57,853 nt of DNA, taken from NCBI GenBank assembly GCA_013530545.1, contig SPVA01000078.1, positions 1 through 57,853 of the forward strand, given 5' to 3'. Shown here piece by piece: positions 47,462-55,418 of the stretch (the first letter of the stretch is position 1; each line of letters begins with the position of its first letter). The notes under the pieces were generated by a model. That model had not been told where the DNA came from. It ran no database searches and worked only from the letters and a program-made list of their open reading frames with translations. The translations under genes were made by a program, and so were the position numbers. Source of the DNA: Acinetobacter lwoffii. Lineage in GTDB: Bacteria > Pseudomonadota > Gammaproteobacteria > Pseudomonadales > Moraxellaceae.

Positions 47462-48574
47462 ATGCCACGTCCGATTACTGCAATTATCCATCAACAGGCG
47501 CTTGCGCATAATTTAAGTGTGGCGCGCCAATGTATGCCCAATAGTCAGGTATTTGCCGTGGTCAAGGCCAATGCCTATGGGCACGGGATTGAACGTGTCT
47601 ATGCTGGACTTGAAGGTGCAGACGGTTTTGCCTTTCTGGATATTGAAGAGGGCGCGCGGCTACGTGCGCTGGGATGCAAGAAGCCGCTAATGTTGCTCGA
47701 AGGTATTTTCGCTTTTGAGGATTTATTTGCATGTGTGAAGCATGAAATGAGCTTTGCCATTCATTCCCGACATCAAGTGCAATGGCTGAAACAGTTTGCC
47801 GAAATAGCGCCGGATGCACAGTTTGATGTGTATTTGAAAATGAACAGCGGCATGAACCGTCTGGGTTTCGAGCCGCAGCAATATGCAGAGATCTGGCAGG
47901 AGCTGCAACAGCTGAACACTGTCCGTTCCATTACCCATATGACCCATTTCTCCGATGCGGATGGCCAGCGTTTTGGCGTGGACGGGATTCAGTATCAAAA
48001 CCTGATTTTTAGCCAGTCCATTCAGGGGCTTGAAGGTAAAATCTCGCTCAGTAATAGCGCAGCCATTCTGCGGCATCATCAAACCCTTCATTCCGATATT
48101 GTACGTAGCGGCATCATGCTGTATGGCAGTTCACCAGATTATCCAACCCACACGATTCAAGACTGGAATCTGCAACCGAGCATGAGCTTGCGCAGTGAAA
48201 TTATCGCCATTCAGATGATCCAGACAGGTGAGAGCATTGGCTATGGTTCCAAATTTATCGCCACGCAGAATATGCGGATCGGGATTGTGGCCTGTGGTTA
48301 TGCGGATGGTTATCAACGGTTATCGGCGACCGGTACGCCCGTGCTGGTCGATTCAATCAAAACACAGACATTGGGTCGAATCAGTATGGATATGCTGGCG
48401 GTAGATCTGACTGCGCTGCCGCAGGCGAATGTGGGGAGTGAAGTGGTACTTTGGGGACGATCTTCCCAAGGTGTGGCTTTGCCGATTGATGAGGTGGCGG
48501 CCAGTTCAGGCACGATTGGCTATGAGCTGATGTGTGCGGTGACCGCCCGGGTTCATTTCCAGATTGACGCTTAA
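47462..48574 (+). CDS. dadX: Catabolic alanine racemase
   Basis: 370 aa, PLP fold type III. Lys35 in FAVVKANAYGHG is the PLP lysine, and the second catalytic base region is GESIGYGSKF. MNSGMNRLGF and RSGIMLYG are family motifs. It interconverts L- and D-alanine, supplying D-Ala to DadA. A perfect AAGGAGG site precedes the ATG. Its place directly after dadA indicates the catabolic DadX rather than the housekeeping Alr, although sequence alone does not separate the two. Confidence 0.93.
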   Translation: MPRPITAIIHQQALAHNLSVARQCMPNSQVFAVVKANAYGHGIERVYAGLEGADGFAFLDIEEGARLRALGCKKPLMLLEGIFAFEDLFACVKHEMSFAIHSRHQVQWLKQFAEIAPDAQFDVYLKMNSGMNRLGFEPQQYAEIWQELQQLNTVRSITHMTHFSDADGQRFGVDGIQYQNLIFSQSIQGLEGKISLSNSAAILRHHQTLHSDIVRSGIMLYGSSPDYPTHTIQDWNLQPSMSLRSEIIAIQMIQTGESIGYGSKFIATQNMRIGIVACGYADGYQRLSATGTPVLVDSIKTQTLGRISMDMLAVDLTALPQANVGSEVVLWGRSSQGVALPIDEVAASSGTIGYELMCAVTARVHFQIDA

Positions 48575-48622
48575 ATTTTTAATTTAAATTTTATTTAAAT
48601 ATCCCAAATAAGGAAGATTAGC

Positions 48623-48988
48623 ATGACACAGGACAATACAGCCATTCAGCGACTCAACAGCAATCAAATCATGAGTGCGGTGACGATTCATCATCAAACT
48701 GTGTATCTATCAGGTCAGGTGCCAAATAGCACGGATCTGGATGTACGCGGCCAAACACTGGAAGTCTTTGCAAAAATTGAAGAATTGCTTGCACTGGCAA
48801 ATACCGATAAAAGCCAGCTGCTTTCTGCACAATTATTTGTCAAGCATCTGGATGATTTTCAAACCGTGAATCAGCTTTGGGTGGAATGGTTACAAGGACA
48901 TGGTACGCCGGCACGTGCTACGATTCAGGCAGATTTGGTCAATCCGGACTGGCTGATTGAAATTGCAGTCATTGCAGCTCAAGCTTAA
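48623..48988 (+). CDS. ridA: RidA-family imine/enamine deaminase
   Basis: 121 aa RidA/YjgF (UK114) protein. Motifs include HHQTVYLSGQVPNST, LLALANTDKSQLLSAQLFVK, and the substrate-binding Arg in HGTPARATIQADL. Members hydrolyse reactive 2-aminoacrylate and similar imines released by PLP enzymes and amino-acid oxidation. Co-location with DadA and DadX, which generate such species, makes that role likely. It lies 48 bases after dadX with AGGAAG before the ATG. Confidence 0.9.
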   Translation: MTQDNTAIQRLNSNQIMSAVTIHHQTVYLSGQVPNSTDLDVRGQTLEVFAKIEELLALANTDKSQLLSAQLFVKHLDDFQTVNQLWVEWLQGHGTPARATIQADLVNPDWLIEIAVIAAQA

Positions 48989-49157
48989 TTGAATTTTTGA
49001 TATTGAAATCTCCCATGCAATGATTTAAGTCGTTTTAGTGCAGTAAATCTCACTGAACAGCGCAGTAAAAAGTATGAAAATATCATAATAAGCGTTCGAG
49101 GACTGAACGTTGTAAATTCAGCTTGATGCTGTTGTAAAGATTAAAAAGGATGTAAAA

Positions 49158-50585
49158 ATGAAAACCACCCCGGGCACAGAAGACGTAAAATCGTCGCCGC
49201 ATGAGTTGCAACGAAAACTCTCTAACCGACATTTGCAGTTAATCGCCATTGGTGGCTGTATCGGTACTGGCCTGTTTATGGGATCGGGAAAAACCATCTC
49301 CCTGGCAGGCCCTTCAATTTTGATCATTTATATGATCATTGGTGGCATGTTCTTCTTCCTGATGCGTGCGTTGGGTGAAATGCTGTTGTCCAATCTGCAT
49401 TACAAATCTTTTATTGATATGGCCCATGACCTGATCGGGCCGGGTGCTGGCTATTATATTGGCTGGTCGTACTGGCTGGGTTGGGTGCTGGTAGGGATTG
49501 CCGATCTCGCGGCGATTATTAACTATTTGAGTTTCTGGCTGCCCGAAGGCATGGCCTTTACCCCGATGGGGCAGGCGATGATTAGTATTGGCTGTGTGCT
49601 GTTTATTCTCGCGATTAACCTAGTCACGGTAAAACTGTTTGGTGAGATTGAATTCTGGTTTGCGCTAATCAAGATTTTAGCCATTCTCGGTTTGATCTTT
49701 GTCGGTGGCTATATGGTGTTTAGCGGTTTTCAGGCACCGAGTGGCGCTGTCGCCAGCTTTAGTAATGTCTGGGCACATGGTGGCTTATTTCCCAAAGGCT
49801 TTACCGGTTTTCTAGCAGGTTTCCAGATTGCCATGTTTGCCTTTGTCGGGGTGGAACTGCTCGGCACAATGGCGGCAGAAACCAAAGATCCGGAAAAGAA
49901 CTTACCCAAAGCGGTCAACGCTATTCCTACGCGGATCATTCTGTTCTATGTATTGTCATTGCTGATGATCATGTCGGTCACACCGTGGCATCTGATTCCT
50001 GCGGATCAAAGTCCTTTTGTGAGTTTGTTCCTGTATGCCGGTATTCCAACTTCAGCCATTATCATGAACCTGGTGGTGTTGTCGTCAGTGATGTCCTCTA
50101 TGAACAGTGGCGTATTCTCGACCAGCCGTATGTTGTTTGGTCTGGCACGTGACGGACAAGCACCTCAAGCTTTGGCGCGGTTATCTAGCAGAGCTGTACC
50201 AGCCACAGGGTTATTTTTCTCCTGTGCTTTTATTATGTTGGGGGCAGCATTTCAGTATTTTGTGCCAAACACCATGGAAGCCTTTACTCTGGCGAGTTCG
50301 CTGTGTGTGATCCTGTTTATTAGTATCTGGAGCATCATTATGGTGTGCTATATCCGTTACCGTAAGCAGCAACCGCAAAAGCATGCCGCCTCGACCTTTA
50401 AAATGCCGGGTGGGGTATGGATGTCTTATGTGGTATTGGCATTCCTGTTATTCGCCTTGATTATTTTAAGCCTGGAACCTGACACTCTAAAAGCTCTGAT
50501 GATCAGTCCTTTATGGTTGATTATTCTGGCGGTGACCTATCGACTGCTGTATAAGCCACGTATGCGTCAGCGTGGTAATCATTAA
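49158..50585 (+). CDS. cycA: Amino acid/H+ symporter, CycA type (D-Ala/D-Ser/Gly)
   Basis: 475 aa APC-superfamily permease with twelve membrane helices. The N-terminal RKLSNRHLQLIAIGGCIGTG and GSGKTISLAGPSILIIYMII motifs are typical of the AAT family, and FVGVELLGTMAAETKDPEKN is the conserved loop. Placement after dadA-dadX-ridA supports alanine/D-amino-acid uptake, and the family member CycA fits best. The exact substrate spectrum is inferred. AAAAAGGATG precedes the start. A strong terminator ends the locus. Confidence 0.88.
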   Translation: MKTTPGTEDVKSSPHELQRKLSNRHLQLIAIGGCIGTGLFMGSGKTISLAGPSILIIYMIIGGMFFFLMRALGEMLLSNLHYKSFIDMAHDLIGPGAGYYIGWSYWLGWVLVGIADLAAIINYLSFWLPEGMAFTPMGQAMISIGCVLFILAINLVTVKLFGEIEFWFALIKILAILGLIFVGGYMVFSGFQAPSGAVASFSNVWAHGGLFPKGFTGFLAGFQIAMFAFVGVELLGTMAAETKDPEKNLPKAVNAIPTRIILFYVLSLLMIMSVTPWHLIPADQSPFVSLFLYAGIPTSAIIMNLVVLSSVMSSMNSGVFSTSRMLFGLARDGQAPQALARLSSRAVPATGLFFSCAFIMLGAAFQYFVPNTMEAFTLASSLCVILFISIWSIIMVCYIRYRKQQPQKHAASTFKMPGGVWMSYVVLAFLLFALIILSLEPDTLKALMISPLWLIILAVTYRLLYKPRMRQRGNH

Positions 50586-50597
50586 ATATTCAGACAT

Positions 50598-50629
50598 AAA
50601 AAATCCCCGACTGATCGGGGATTTTTTTT
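50598..50629 (+). terminator. Intrinsic terminator after cycA
   Basis: AATCCCCGA-CTGA-TCGGGGATT followed by eight Ts; it may also serve hemJ from the other side. Confidence 0.93.
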
Positions 50630-50644
50630 GATTGCGTGGGTGAA

Positions 50645-51100
50645 TTAGAAAGTAGGTTTAACCACGACTAAAATCACCACTGCAAATAAGATCAAGGTTG
50701 GCATCTCATTAAAATAACGCCAAAACTTGTGTGACTTGTAGTGTGCATTACCAATCAGCTTCTTGCGGTAATAACCACACACCAGATGGTAAATCACCAA
50801 TAAGCCGACCAGGCCGACTTTAAGGTAAAACCATAAGGCTTCATGGTAATGACGCGTTGCATCACCCCAATCCACCAGAAAGTGCGCTGTAATCAAGGTA
50901 GCCAACATGGCTGGCCACATGATGCCACGGTACAACTTGCGTTCCATGACTTCAAAGCGTTGATGACTGACGGCATCTTCGCTCATGGCATGGTAAACAT
51001 ACAGCCGTGGCAAGTAGAACAAAGCCGCGAACCAGCAAACCACTGCAATAATATGTAATGCTTTTACCCACAAGAAAGCATCAGAAGGAGCATCCATCAA
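50645..51100 (-). CDS. hemJ: Protoporphyrinogen IX oxidase HemJ
   Basis: 151 aa with four membrane helices. KALHIIAVVCWFAALFYLPR near the N-terminus holds the conserved His of the family. RKLYRGIMWPAMLATLITAH and LKVGLVGLLVIYHLVCG follow, and the end is RYFNEMPTLILFAVVILV. HemJ replaces HemG/HemY for the oxidation of protoporphyrinogen in heme synthesis, and was characterised in cyanobacteria and Acinetobacter. It is adjacent to fabB on the same strand (20 bases apart), so they may share a transcript. Confidence 0.9.
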   Translation of the reverse strand: MMDAPSDAFLWVKALHIIAVVCWFAALFYLPRLYVYHAMSEDAVSHQRFEVMERKLYRGIMWPAMLATLITAHFLVDWGDATRHYHEALWFYLKVGLVGLLVIYHLVCGYYRKKLIGNAHYKSHKFWRYFNEMPTLILFAVVILVVVKPTF

Positions 51101-51120
51101 GTCACCCTAAATTGGGCAGC

Positions 51121-52350
51121 TTAGCCTTCCCACTTTTTGAAAATGAGACAAGCATTTACGCCGCCGAAACCGAAACTGTTACTCATCACAGTATTCAATT
51201 TTGCGTCACGTTTTTCAAGCACGATATCAAACGGTTTCGCGCCTTCATCCAGCTCGGTCACGTTGATGTTTGGCGCAATAAAGTCATTTTGCATCATCAG
51301 AACCGAATAAATCGCTTCCTGAACACCAGCAGCACCCAGACTGTGACCCGTCATTGATTTGGTTGAGCTGAGTGGAGGAACCTGACCTTCACCGAAAGCA
51401 CGTTCCATTGCTTTAAGTTCTGTGATGTCACCCGCTGGAGTAGAAGTACCATGTGTGTTTACATAGTCAATTTTATCGACACCGTGTTGTTTTGCTTCTT
51501 CTAAAGCCATCAGTACGCAACGTGTTGCACCTTCACCAGATGGTGCAACCATATCAGCACCATCACTGTTTGCAGCATAACCAACCACTTCAGCTAAGAT
51601 ATTTGCGCCACGCGCTTGCGCATGTTCCAAAGACTCAAGGATCACAAAACCACCACCACCGGCAATCACGAAACCGTCACGGTCTGCAGAATAAGGGCGT
51701 GATGCTGTTTCAGGGCTGTCATTGTATTTAGAGCAAAGTGCGCCCATCGCATCAAACAACAAGCTTTGTGACCAGTGATCTTCTTCACCGCCACCTGCCA
51801 GCATTAAATCTTGTTTGCCGAGTTGAATCAGGTTGTAGGCATAACCAATCGCATCGGCAGAGGTTGCACATGCACTGGTAATGGTATGTGCAACGCCTTG
51901 TAATTTGAATGCAACGCCAACGTTAGCCGTAATGGTGTTGGTCATATTACGTGGTACAAAGAAAGGACCGACTTTACGCGCACCTTTGGTTTGCAATAAT
52001 TCGTTCATTTCAATAACGGAAGCAGTTGAACCGCCACCTGAACCACCCGCGATACCATAACGTGGATTGCCAGCTAGATCTTCAACTTTTAAACCTGCAT
52101 GTTCAACTGCAGCAAGAGCTGAGTTGTACGCATACATCGCACATACGCCCATAAAGCGTTTTAGTTTGCGGTCGATCCCGTCGAAATCCTGCTCGGCTGC
52201 AGCACTGACATGACTTTTGAAATTGAGTTCAGCATAAGTCGGATTAAAACGTGTTCCTGAAATCCCGTTTTGTAAAGAATGGTTTACATCCTCTAATGTA
52301 TTACCAATACATGAGTTAATACCCATGCCAGTGATGACAACACGTTTCAT
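51121..52350 (-). CDS. fabB: 3-oxoacyl-ACP synthase I (FabB type)
   Basis: 409 aa. The Cys-His-His triad is complete: Cys161 in SACATSA, His300 in THGTSTP and His336 in TGHSLGAAG. FDAMGALCSKYNDSPETASR and RDGFVIAGGGGFVILESLEH match FabB more closely than FabF. It elongates acyl-ACPs and in E. coli is needed for unsaturated fatty acids. The final motif reads FGFGGVN with Val398, where FabB and FabF proteins usually have Thr. It is upstream of hemJ on the minus strand. Confidence 0.92.
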   Translation of the reverse strand: MKRVVITGMGINSCIGNTLEDVNHSLQNGISGTRFNPTYAELNFKSHVSAAAEQDFDGIDRKLKRFMGVCAMYAYNSALAAVEHAGLKVEDLAGNPRYGIAGGSGGGSTASVIEMNELLQTKGARKVGPFFVPRNMTNTITANVGVAFKLQGVAHTITSACATSADAIGYAYNLIQLGKQDLMLAGGGEEDHWSQSLLFDAMGALCSKYNDSPETASRPYSADRDGFVIAGGGGFVILESLEHAQARGANILAEVVGYAANSDGADMVAPSGEGATRCVLMALEEAKQHGVDKIDYVNTHGTSTPAGDITELKAMERAFGEGQVPPLSSTKSMTGHSLGAAGVQEAIYSVLMMQNDFIAPNINVTELDEGAKPFDIVLEKRDAKLNTVMSNSFGFGGVNACLIFKKWEG

Positions 52351-52556
52351 CTACAGATCCTTATAGTTTGCTCTATGCTCAGCGGCAGATATCTGGGTTT
52401 TAAAATCGCCCAATCCAGCGCTTAGCCTTATTTCATGATGGGGAACATGATAGCAGAAAGACTTTTGAAATCTTATGGCAAATGTTATGCCGTGTGACAG
52501 TCGGTTGAGTTTGTGAGTCGGCGTGTAGGGGTTTTACTAAATGAAACAGAATAAAG

Positions 52557-52585
52557 TTGAGATAAACGCTGACTACACCTAGTAT
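52557..52585 (+). promoter_or_regulatory. Promoter of the EcsC-family gene
   Basis: TTGAGA (52557-52562), 17-base spacer, TAGTAT (52580-52585); about 38 bases before the ATG. Confidence 0.6.
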
Positions 52586-52623
52586 TTATACCAAATACAA
52601 GCACATGAATGCTGAGGTAAAAA

Positions 52624-54108
52624 ATGGTAAATGCTAATAATAAACAATCTAATGGTCTGATTTCGAATGCCTTTGGAGTGGCGAAAAAGTTCAGTTCAAC
52701 CGGATTGGATTTATTGAATCATGTGGCGCCGGATTCGGTGACTAAAGCACTGAAGCCTTCCAGCTCCGATCAGGTGATTGATGGTTCGGCGAAGACGAAA
52801 AGCGCTTTTTCAGCTAAAAAATATGACAATCCTCAGCAAATGCTTCGCGAGCATCTTCCAAATGTATCGCGCCAACTTCTCGGACGCCGTTTTAATACCG
52901 TGAATAATGTCGCGCATTTTGTTTCTCCCGATTTAACCGAAAAAGTGTCTAACTACTTTTATGATCGTCTGAATCAATTTAGTAATCAAACCAGTTCGGT
53001 TGATGCCATTCTGAATGAAGCGGGAGCGAAAGATTTAGAGGAACTCACTCAGGACGTCGATCGATCCAAGCGAATTTCACAGGCTTTGGGTGAACAAAAC
53101 AAATGGATTGCGACGGTTCAGGGGGCAGTGAGTGGCGCTTCAGGGATGCTTGGTACTGCCATTGATATTCCAGCCTCTTTGCTCATGGCATTGCGTACCA
53201 TCTATCAAGTCGGTCGCTCTTATGGTTTTGACCTGAGTAAAGAAGATGATCAGGAAATCGTTCAGCATATCTTTAGACAGATTGACCTGAGCCTGATTGC
53301 GGAAAAACAGACCTTATTATTAGGTTTAAAAGCTTTAAGTAATACACTTAAAACTCATGATATCTCGCAGTTACAAGCCATGCTAGGTTCTGATAATGAT
53401 GTCAGCGCCATCAAGCAATGGTTAAGTCGTCATGAGGGAGAGGCTAAATGGGAATGGATGAATCATCTGCCAAAAATTTCGATTCTGGAGCGATTAACCA
53501 AACTGACGCCTCTGGCGAGTGCTGGTATTGGTGCTGTATATAGCCATCGTTTTGTCGAGGATGTAAATCAGAAAGCTCAGGAAGCATTCTCGCATGCACG
53601 CCAATACCTGATTCAGCATCAGGATTCGCAATTGTCTCCTTATGCTGCCTATGAAAAAGCAGTCAGTTTGTTACAACAGGCAACTCCGAAACTCCTAAAT
53701 GGTGCCTCTCACGATGTTGAGCCTGCGAAAGATAAGCCGATCATGGATAAAGATATTGCGATTGAAGGCAATAACACGATTACCCAAGTCAAGCTGGTCA
53801 AAAAAGAGCAGAATGATCTAAGCTCTGAAGAAGCAGAAGTGAAGAAAGATGAAAAGGTGAGTGAAGGGCTGGAGGCGCTTAACGATGAGTTGGTTGAACC
53901 TGCGGTAGATAAGCAGTCGCAACAACCCGCTTTAACCAAAACTTCATTTGATCCGGAAATCGAAGCTGAACTGCATCCAGAAGCTGCTGACGAGGCAGAA
54001 GCTGCTACAGAGACTTCACAGCAGGGCGTAGACGATCAAGAAAATTCGAAAACTGAATCTGAAGCTCAAGATGTGACTAAAAAAGTCAGTAAAAATTCAA
54101 AAAAATAA
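52624..54108 (+). CDS. EcsC-family protein with long charged C-terminal tail
   Basis: 494 aa. The EcsC domain spans about 130-350 and contains AVSGASGMLGTAIDIPASLL, MALRTIYQVGRSYGFDLSKE and LASAGIGAVYSHRFVEDVNQ. The name comes from a Bacillus gene linked to an ABC transporter, and the molecular function is unknown. The N-terminus carries basic and polar sequence without a signal peptide. The last 130 residues are a low-complexity Glu/Lys/Asp/Gln tail (SEEAEVKKDEKVSE...) likely disordered. It has its own promoter and lies directly before the str operon, with no evident functional link. Confidence 0.8.
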   Translation: MVNANNKQSNGLISNAFGVAKKFSSTGLDLLNHVAPDSVTKALKPSSSDQVIDGSAKTKSAFSAKKYDNPQQMLREHLPNVSRQLLGRRFNTVNNVAHFVSPDLTEKVSNYFYDRLNQFSNQTSSVDAILNEAGAKDLEELTQDVDRSKRISQALGEQNKWIATVQGAVSGASGMLGTAIDIPASLLMALRTIYQVGRSYGFDLSKEDDQEIVQHIFRQIDLSLIAEKQTLLLGLKALSNTLKTHDISQLQAMLGSDNDVSAIKQWLSRHEGEAKWEWMNHLPKISILERLTKLTPLASAGIGAVYSHRFVEDVNQKAQEAFSHARQYLIQHQDSQLSPYAAYEKAVSLLQQATPKLLNGASHDVEPAKDKPIMDKDIAIEGNNTITQVKLVKKEQNDLSSEEAEVKKDEKVSEGLEALNDELVEPAVDKQSQQPALTKTSFDPEIEAELHPEAADEAEAATETSQQGVDDQENSKTESEAQDVTKKVSKNSKK

Positions 54109-54176
54109 GCGAATTTTGAAGGTAAATAAAAGCAGGCAAATGTCGTGAGAAACGGTATTTGCTTGGCTTGAGTAGG

Positions 54177-54205
54177 TTGACCAATTTTGCATCTTGAATT
54201 ACAAT
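54177..54205 (+). promoter_or_regulatory. Promoter of the str operon (rpsL-rpsG-fusA-tuf)
   Basis: TTGACC (54177-54182), 17-base spacer, TACAAT (54200-54205). Transcription is expected to start near 54211-54213, at the base of the hairpin that follows. Confidence 0.72.
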
Positions 54206-54210
54206 TGCAT

Positions 54211-54244
54211 GCCCTCAAAAAGTAGTAGTTTTTTGGGGCTTTTT
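54211..54244 (+). terminator. U-tailed hairpin at the 5' end of the rpsL leader
   Basis: GCCC-(T bulge)-CAAAAA pairs with TTTTT(T)GGGGC around GTAGTAG, then TTTTTATT. It can terminate the EcsC-gene transcript. It also forms the first nucleotides of the str mRNA. Confidence 0.65.
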
Positions 54245-54264
54245 ATTAACGGGAGAATTGCCAA

Positions 54265-54639
54265 ATGGCAACAACAAATCAGTTGATCCGCAAGGGTCGT
54301 ACGACTTTAGTTGAAAAATCTAAAGTTCCTGCGTTGAAGGCTTGTCCACAGCGCCGTGGTGTTTGTACACGTGTTTACACAACTACACCTAAAAAACCTA
54401 ACTCAGCAATGCGTAAAGTTTGCCGTGTTCGCTTAACTTCAGGTTTCGAAGTTTCTAGCTACATCGGTGGTGAAGGCCATAACCTACAAGAGCACAGTGT
54501 TGTTCTTATCCGTGGTGGTCGTGTTAAAGACTTACCAGGTGTACGTTACCATACCGTTCGTGGTTCTTTAGACTGTGCTGGTGTTAAAGATCGTAACCAG
54601 TCTCGTTCTAAATACGGTACTAAACGTCCTAAGAAATAA
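54265..54639 (+). CDS. rpsL: 30S ribosomal protein S12
   Basis: 124 aa decoding-centre protein. [19 protein letters not shown] and [17 protein letters not shown] are intact, with Lys43, Lys88 and Pro91 as in streptomycin-sensitive wild types. No resistance substitution is seen. GGGAGAA precedes the ATG. Its codon use is strongly biased towards the preferred set, shared with rpsG, fusA and tuf and visibly different from upstream genes. It is the first gene of the str operon. Confidence 0.98.
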   Translation: MATTNQLIRKGRTTLVEKSKVPALKACPQRRGVCTRVYTTTPKKPNSAMRKVCRVRLTSGFEVSSYIGGEGHNLQEHSVVLIRGGRVKDLPGVRYHTVRGSLDCAGVKDRNQSRSKYGTKRPKK

Positions 54640-54755
54640 TTCGTTAAGAATTAAATTTTAAGAACGTAGAACCGCAATCCTTTATCGTCTCGCTTGTCTG
54701 ATTTCTGCATTAATTTTGTGAAAATTCCAAGCGACGTATAGTAAGGCCAGCGAGT

Positions 54756-54801
54756 AGTACATGACACTTTGTACTCATGCTGGATAAACCTGAAGTGTCA
54801 T
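54756..54801 (+). promoter_or_regulatory. Alternative RNA stems in the rpsL-rpsG spacer
   Basis: ATGACACTT (54761-54769) can pair with AAGTGTCAT (54793-54801). Alternatively AGTAC/GTACT (54756-54760 with 54771-54775) closes a hairpin that puts ATGACACTT in its loop. The 180-base spacer is where S7 acts as a translational repressor in E. coli, so a regulatory role is plausible but unproven. Confidence 0.4.
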
Positions 54802-54819
54802 CTTTATAGGTAGTTTAAA

Positions 54820-55290
54820 ATGCCAAGACGTCGCGTAGTCGCTGCTCGTGAAATCCTTCCGGATCCTAAGTTCAGCAGCCAAACAATCGCTAAATTCATG
54901 AACCACGTAATGCAAGATGGTAAAAAATCTATTGCTGAAAGTATCGTTTACGGTGCTTTAGACCGCGTTCAAGAAAAATCTAAAGTAGACCCAGTTGAAT
55001 TTTTCGAGACTACTCTTGAAAAAGTTCGTCCTATGGTCGAAGTAAAAGCACGCCGTGTTGGTGGTGCTACATACCAAGTTCCTATGGAAGTACGCCCATC
55101 CCGTCGTACTGCTCTAGCGATGCGTTGGTTAGTAGATGCTGCTGCTAAGCGTTCTGAAAAAACTATGGCTTTACGTCTTGCTGGCGAGTTGCTTGATGCA
55201 TCTGAAGGCAAAGGCGCTGCGGTTAAGAAACGTGAAGATGTGCACCGTATGGCTGAAGCCAACAAAGCATTCTCTCACTACCGTTTCTAA
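54820..55290 (+). CDS. rpsG: 30S ribosomal protein S7
   Basis: 156 aa, normal length. It nucleates assembly of the 30S head and, in E. coli, represses its own operon by binding the spacer before its gene. [35 protein letters not shown] and [19 protein letters not shown] are the S7 landmarks. The start has only a weak AGGT site eight bases upstream, which would suit structure-dependent control by the spacer. It is followed by a highly structured spacer before fusA. Confidence 0.98.
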   Translation: MPRRRVVAAREILPDPKFSSQTIAKFMNHVMQDGKKSIAESIVYGALDRVQEKSKVDPVEFFETTLEKVRPMVEVKARRVGGATYQVPMEVRPSRRTALAMRWLVDAAAKRSEKTMALRLAGELLDASEGKGAAVKKREDVHRMAEANKAFSHYRF

Positions 55291-55295
55291 GCAGA

Positions 55296-55389
55296 TAAAA
55301 CAGGCCCTATTCAGGAGGGTGATAAGACCGTCATGGTTTTGTCACCAAAGCGCTTTAAGTTGCTATGCAGCTTAAAGCGTCCTGTTTTA
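55296..55389 (+). ncRNA. Structured intercistronic RNA element between rpsG and fusA
   Basis: An outer 9-bp helix TAAAACAGG / CCTGTTTTA (55296-55304 with 55381-55389) encloses two hairpins. Hairpin A has 12 pairs (55318-55329 with 55335-55346, loop GTCAT). Hairpin B has 13 pairs with one G-U (55351-55363 with 55367-55379, loop TAT). The design fills nearly the whole spacer and ends 30 bases before the fusA ATG. Confidence 0.55.
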
Positions 55390-55418
55390 AACAACAAAAT
55401 TTAGGAATGCTAGAAATC

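Noticed and set aside
54265..54639. Possible streptomycin-resistance change in rpsL
   Set aside because: Lys43, Lys88 and Pro91 are all wild type.
55333..55404. 23-residue leader-peptide frame ([11 protein letters not shown]...) before fusA
   Set aside because: The only Shine-Dalgarno sequence is 13 bases away and is buried in the predicted hairpin. The frame has no run of regulatory codons, and the helices explain the sequence better.
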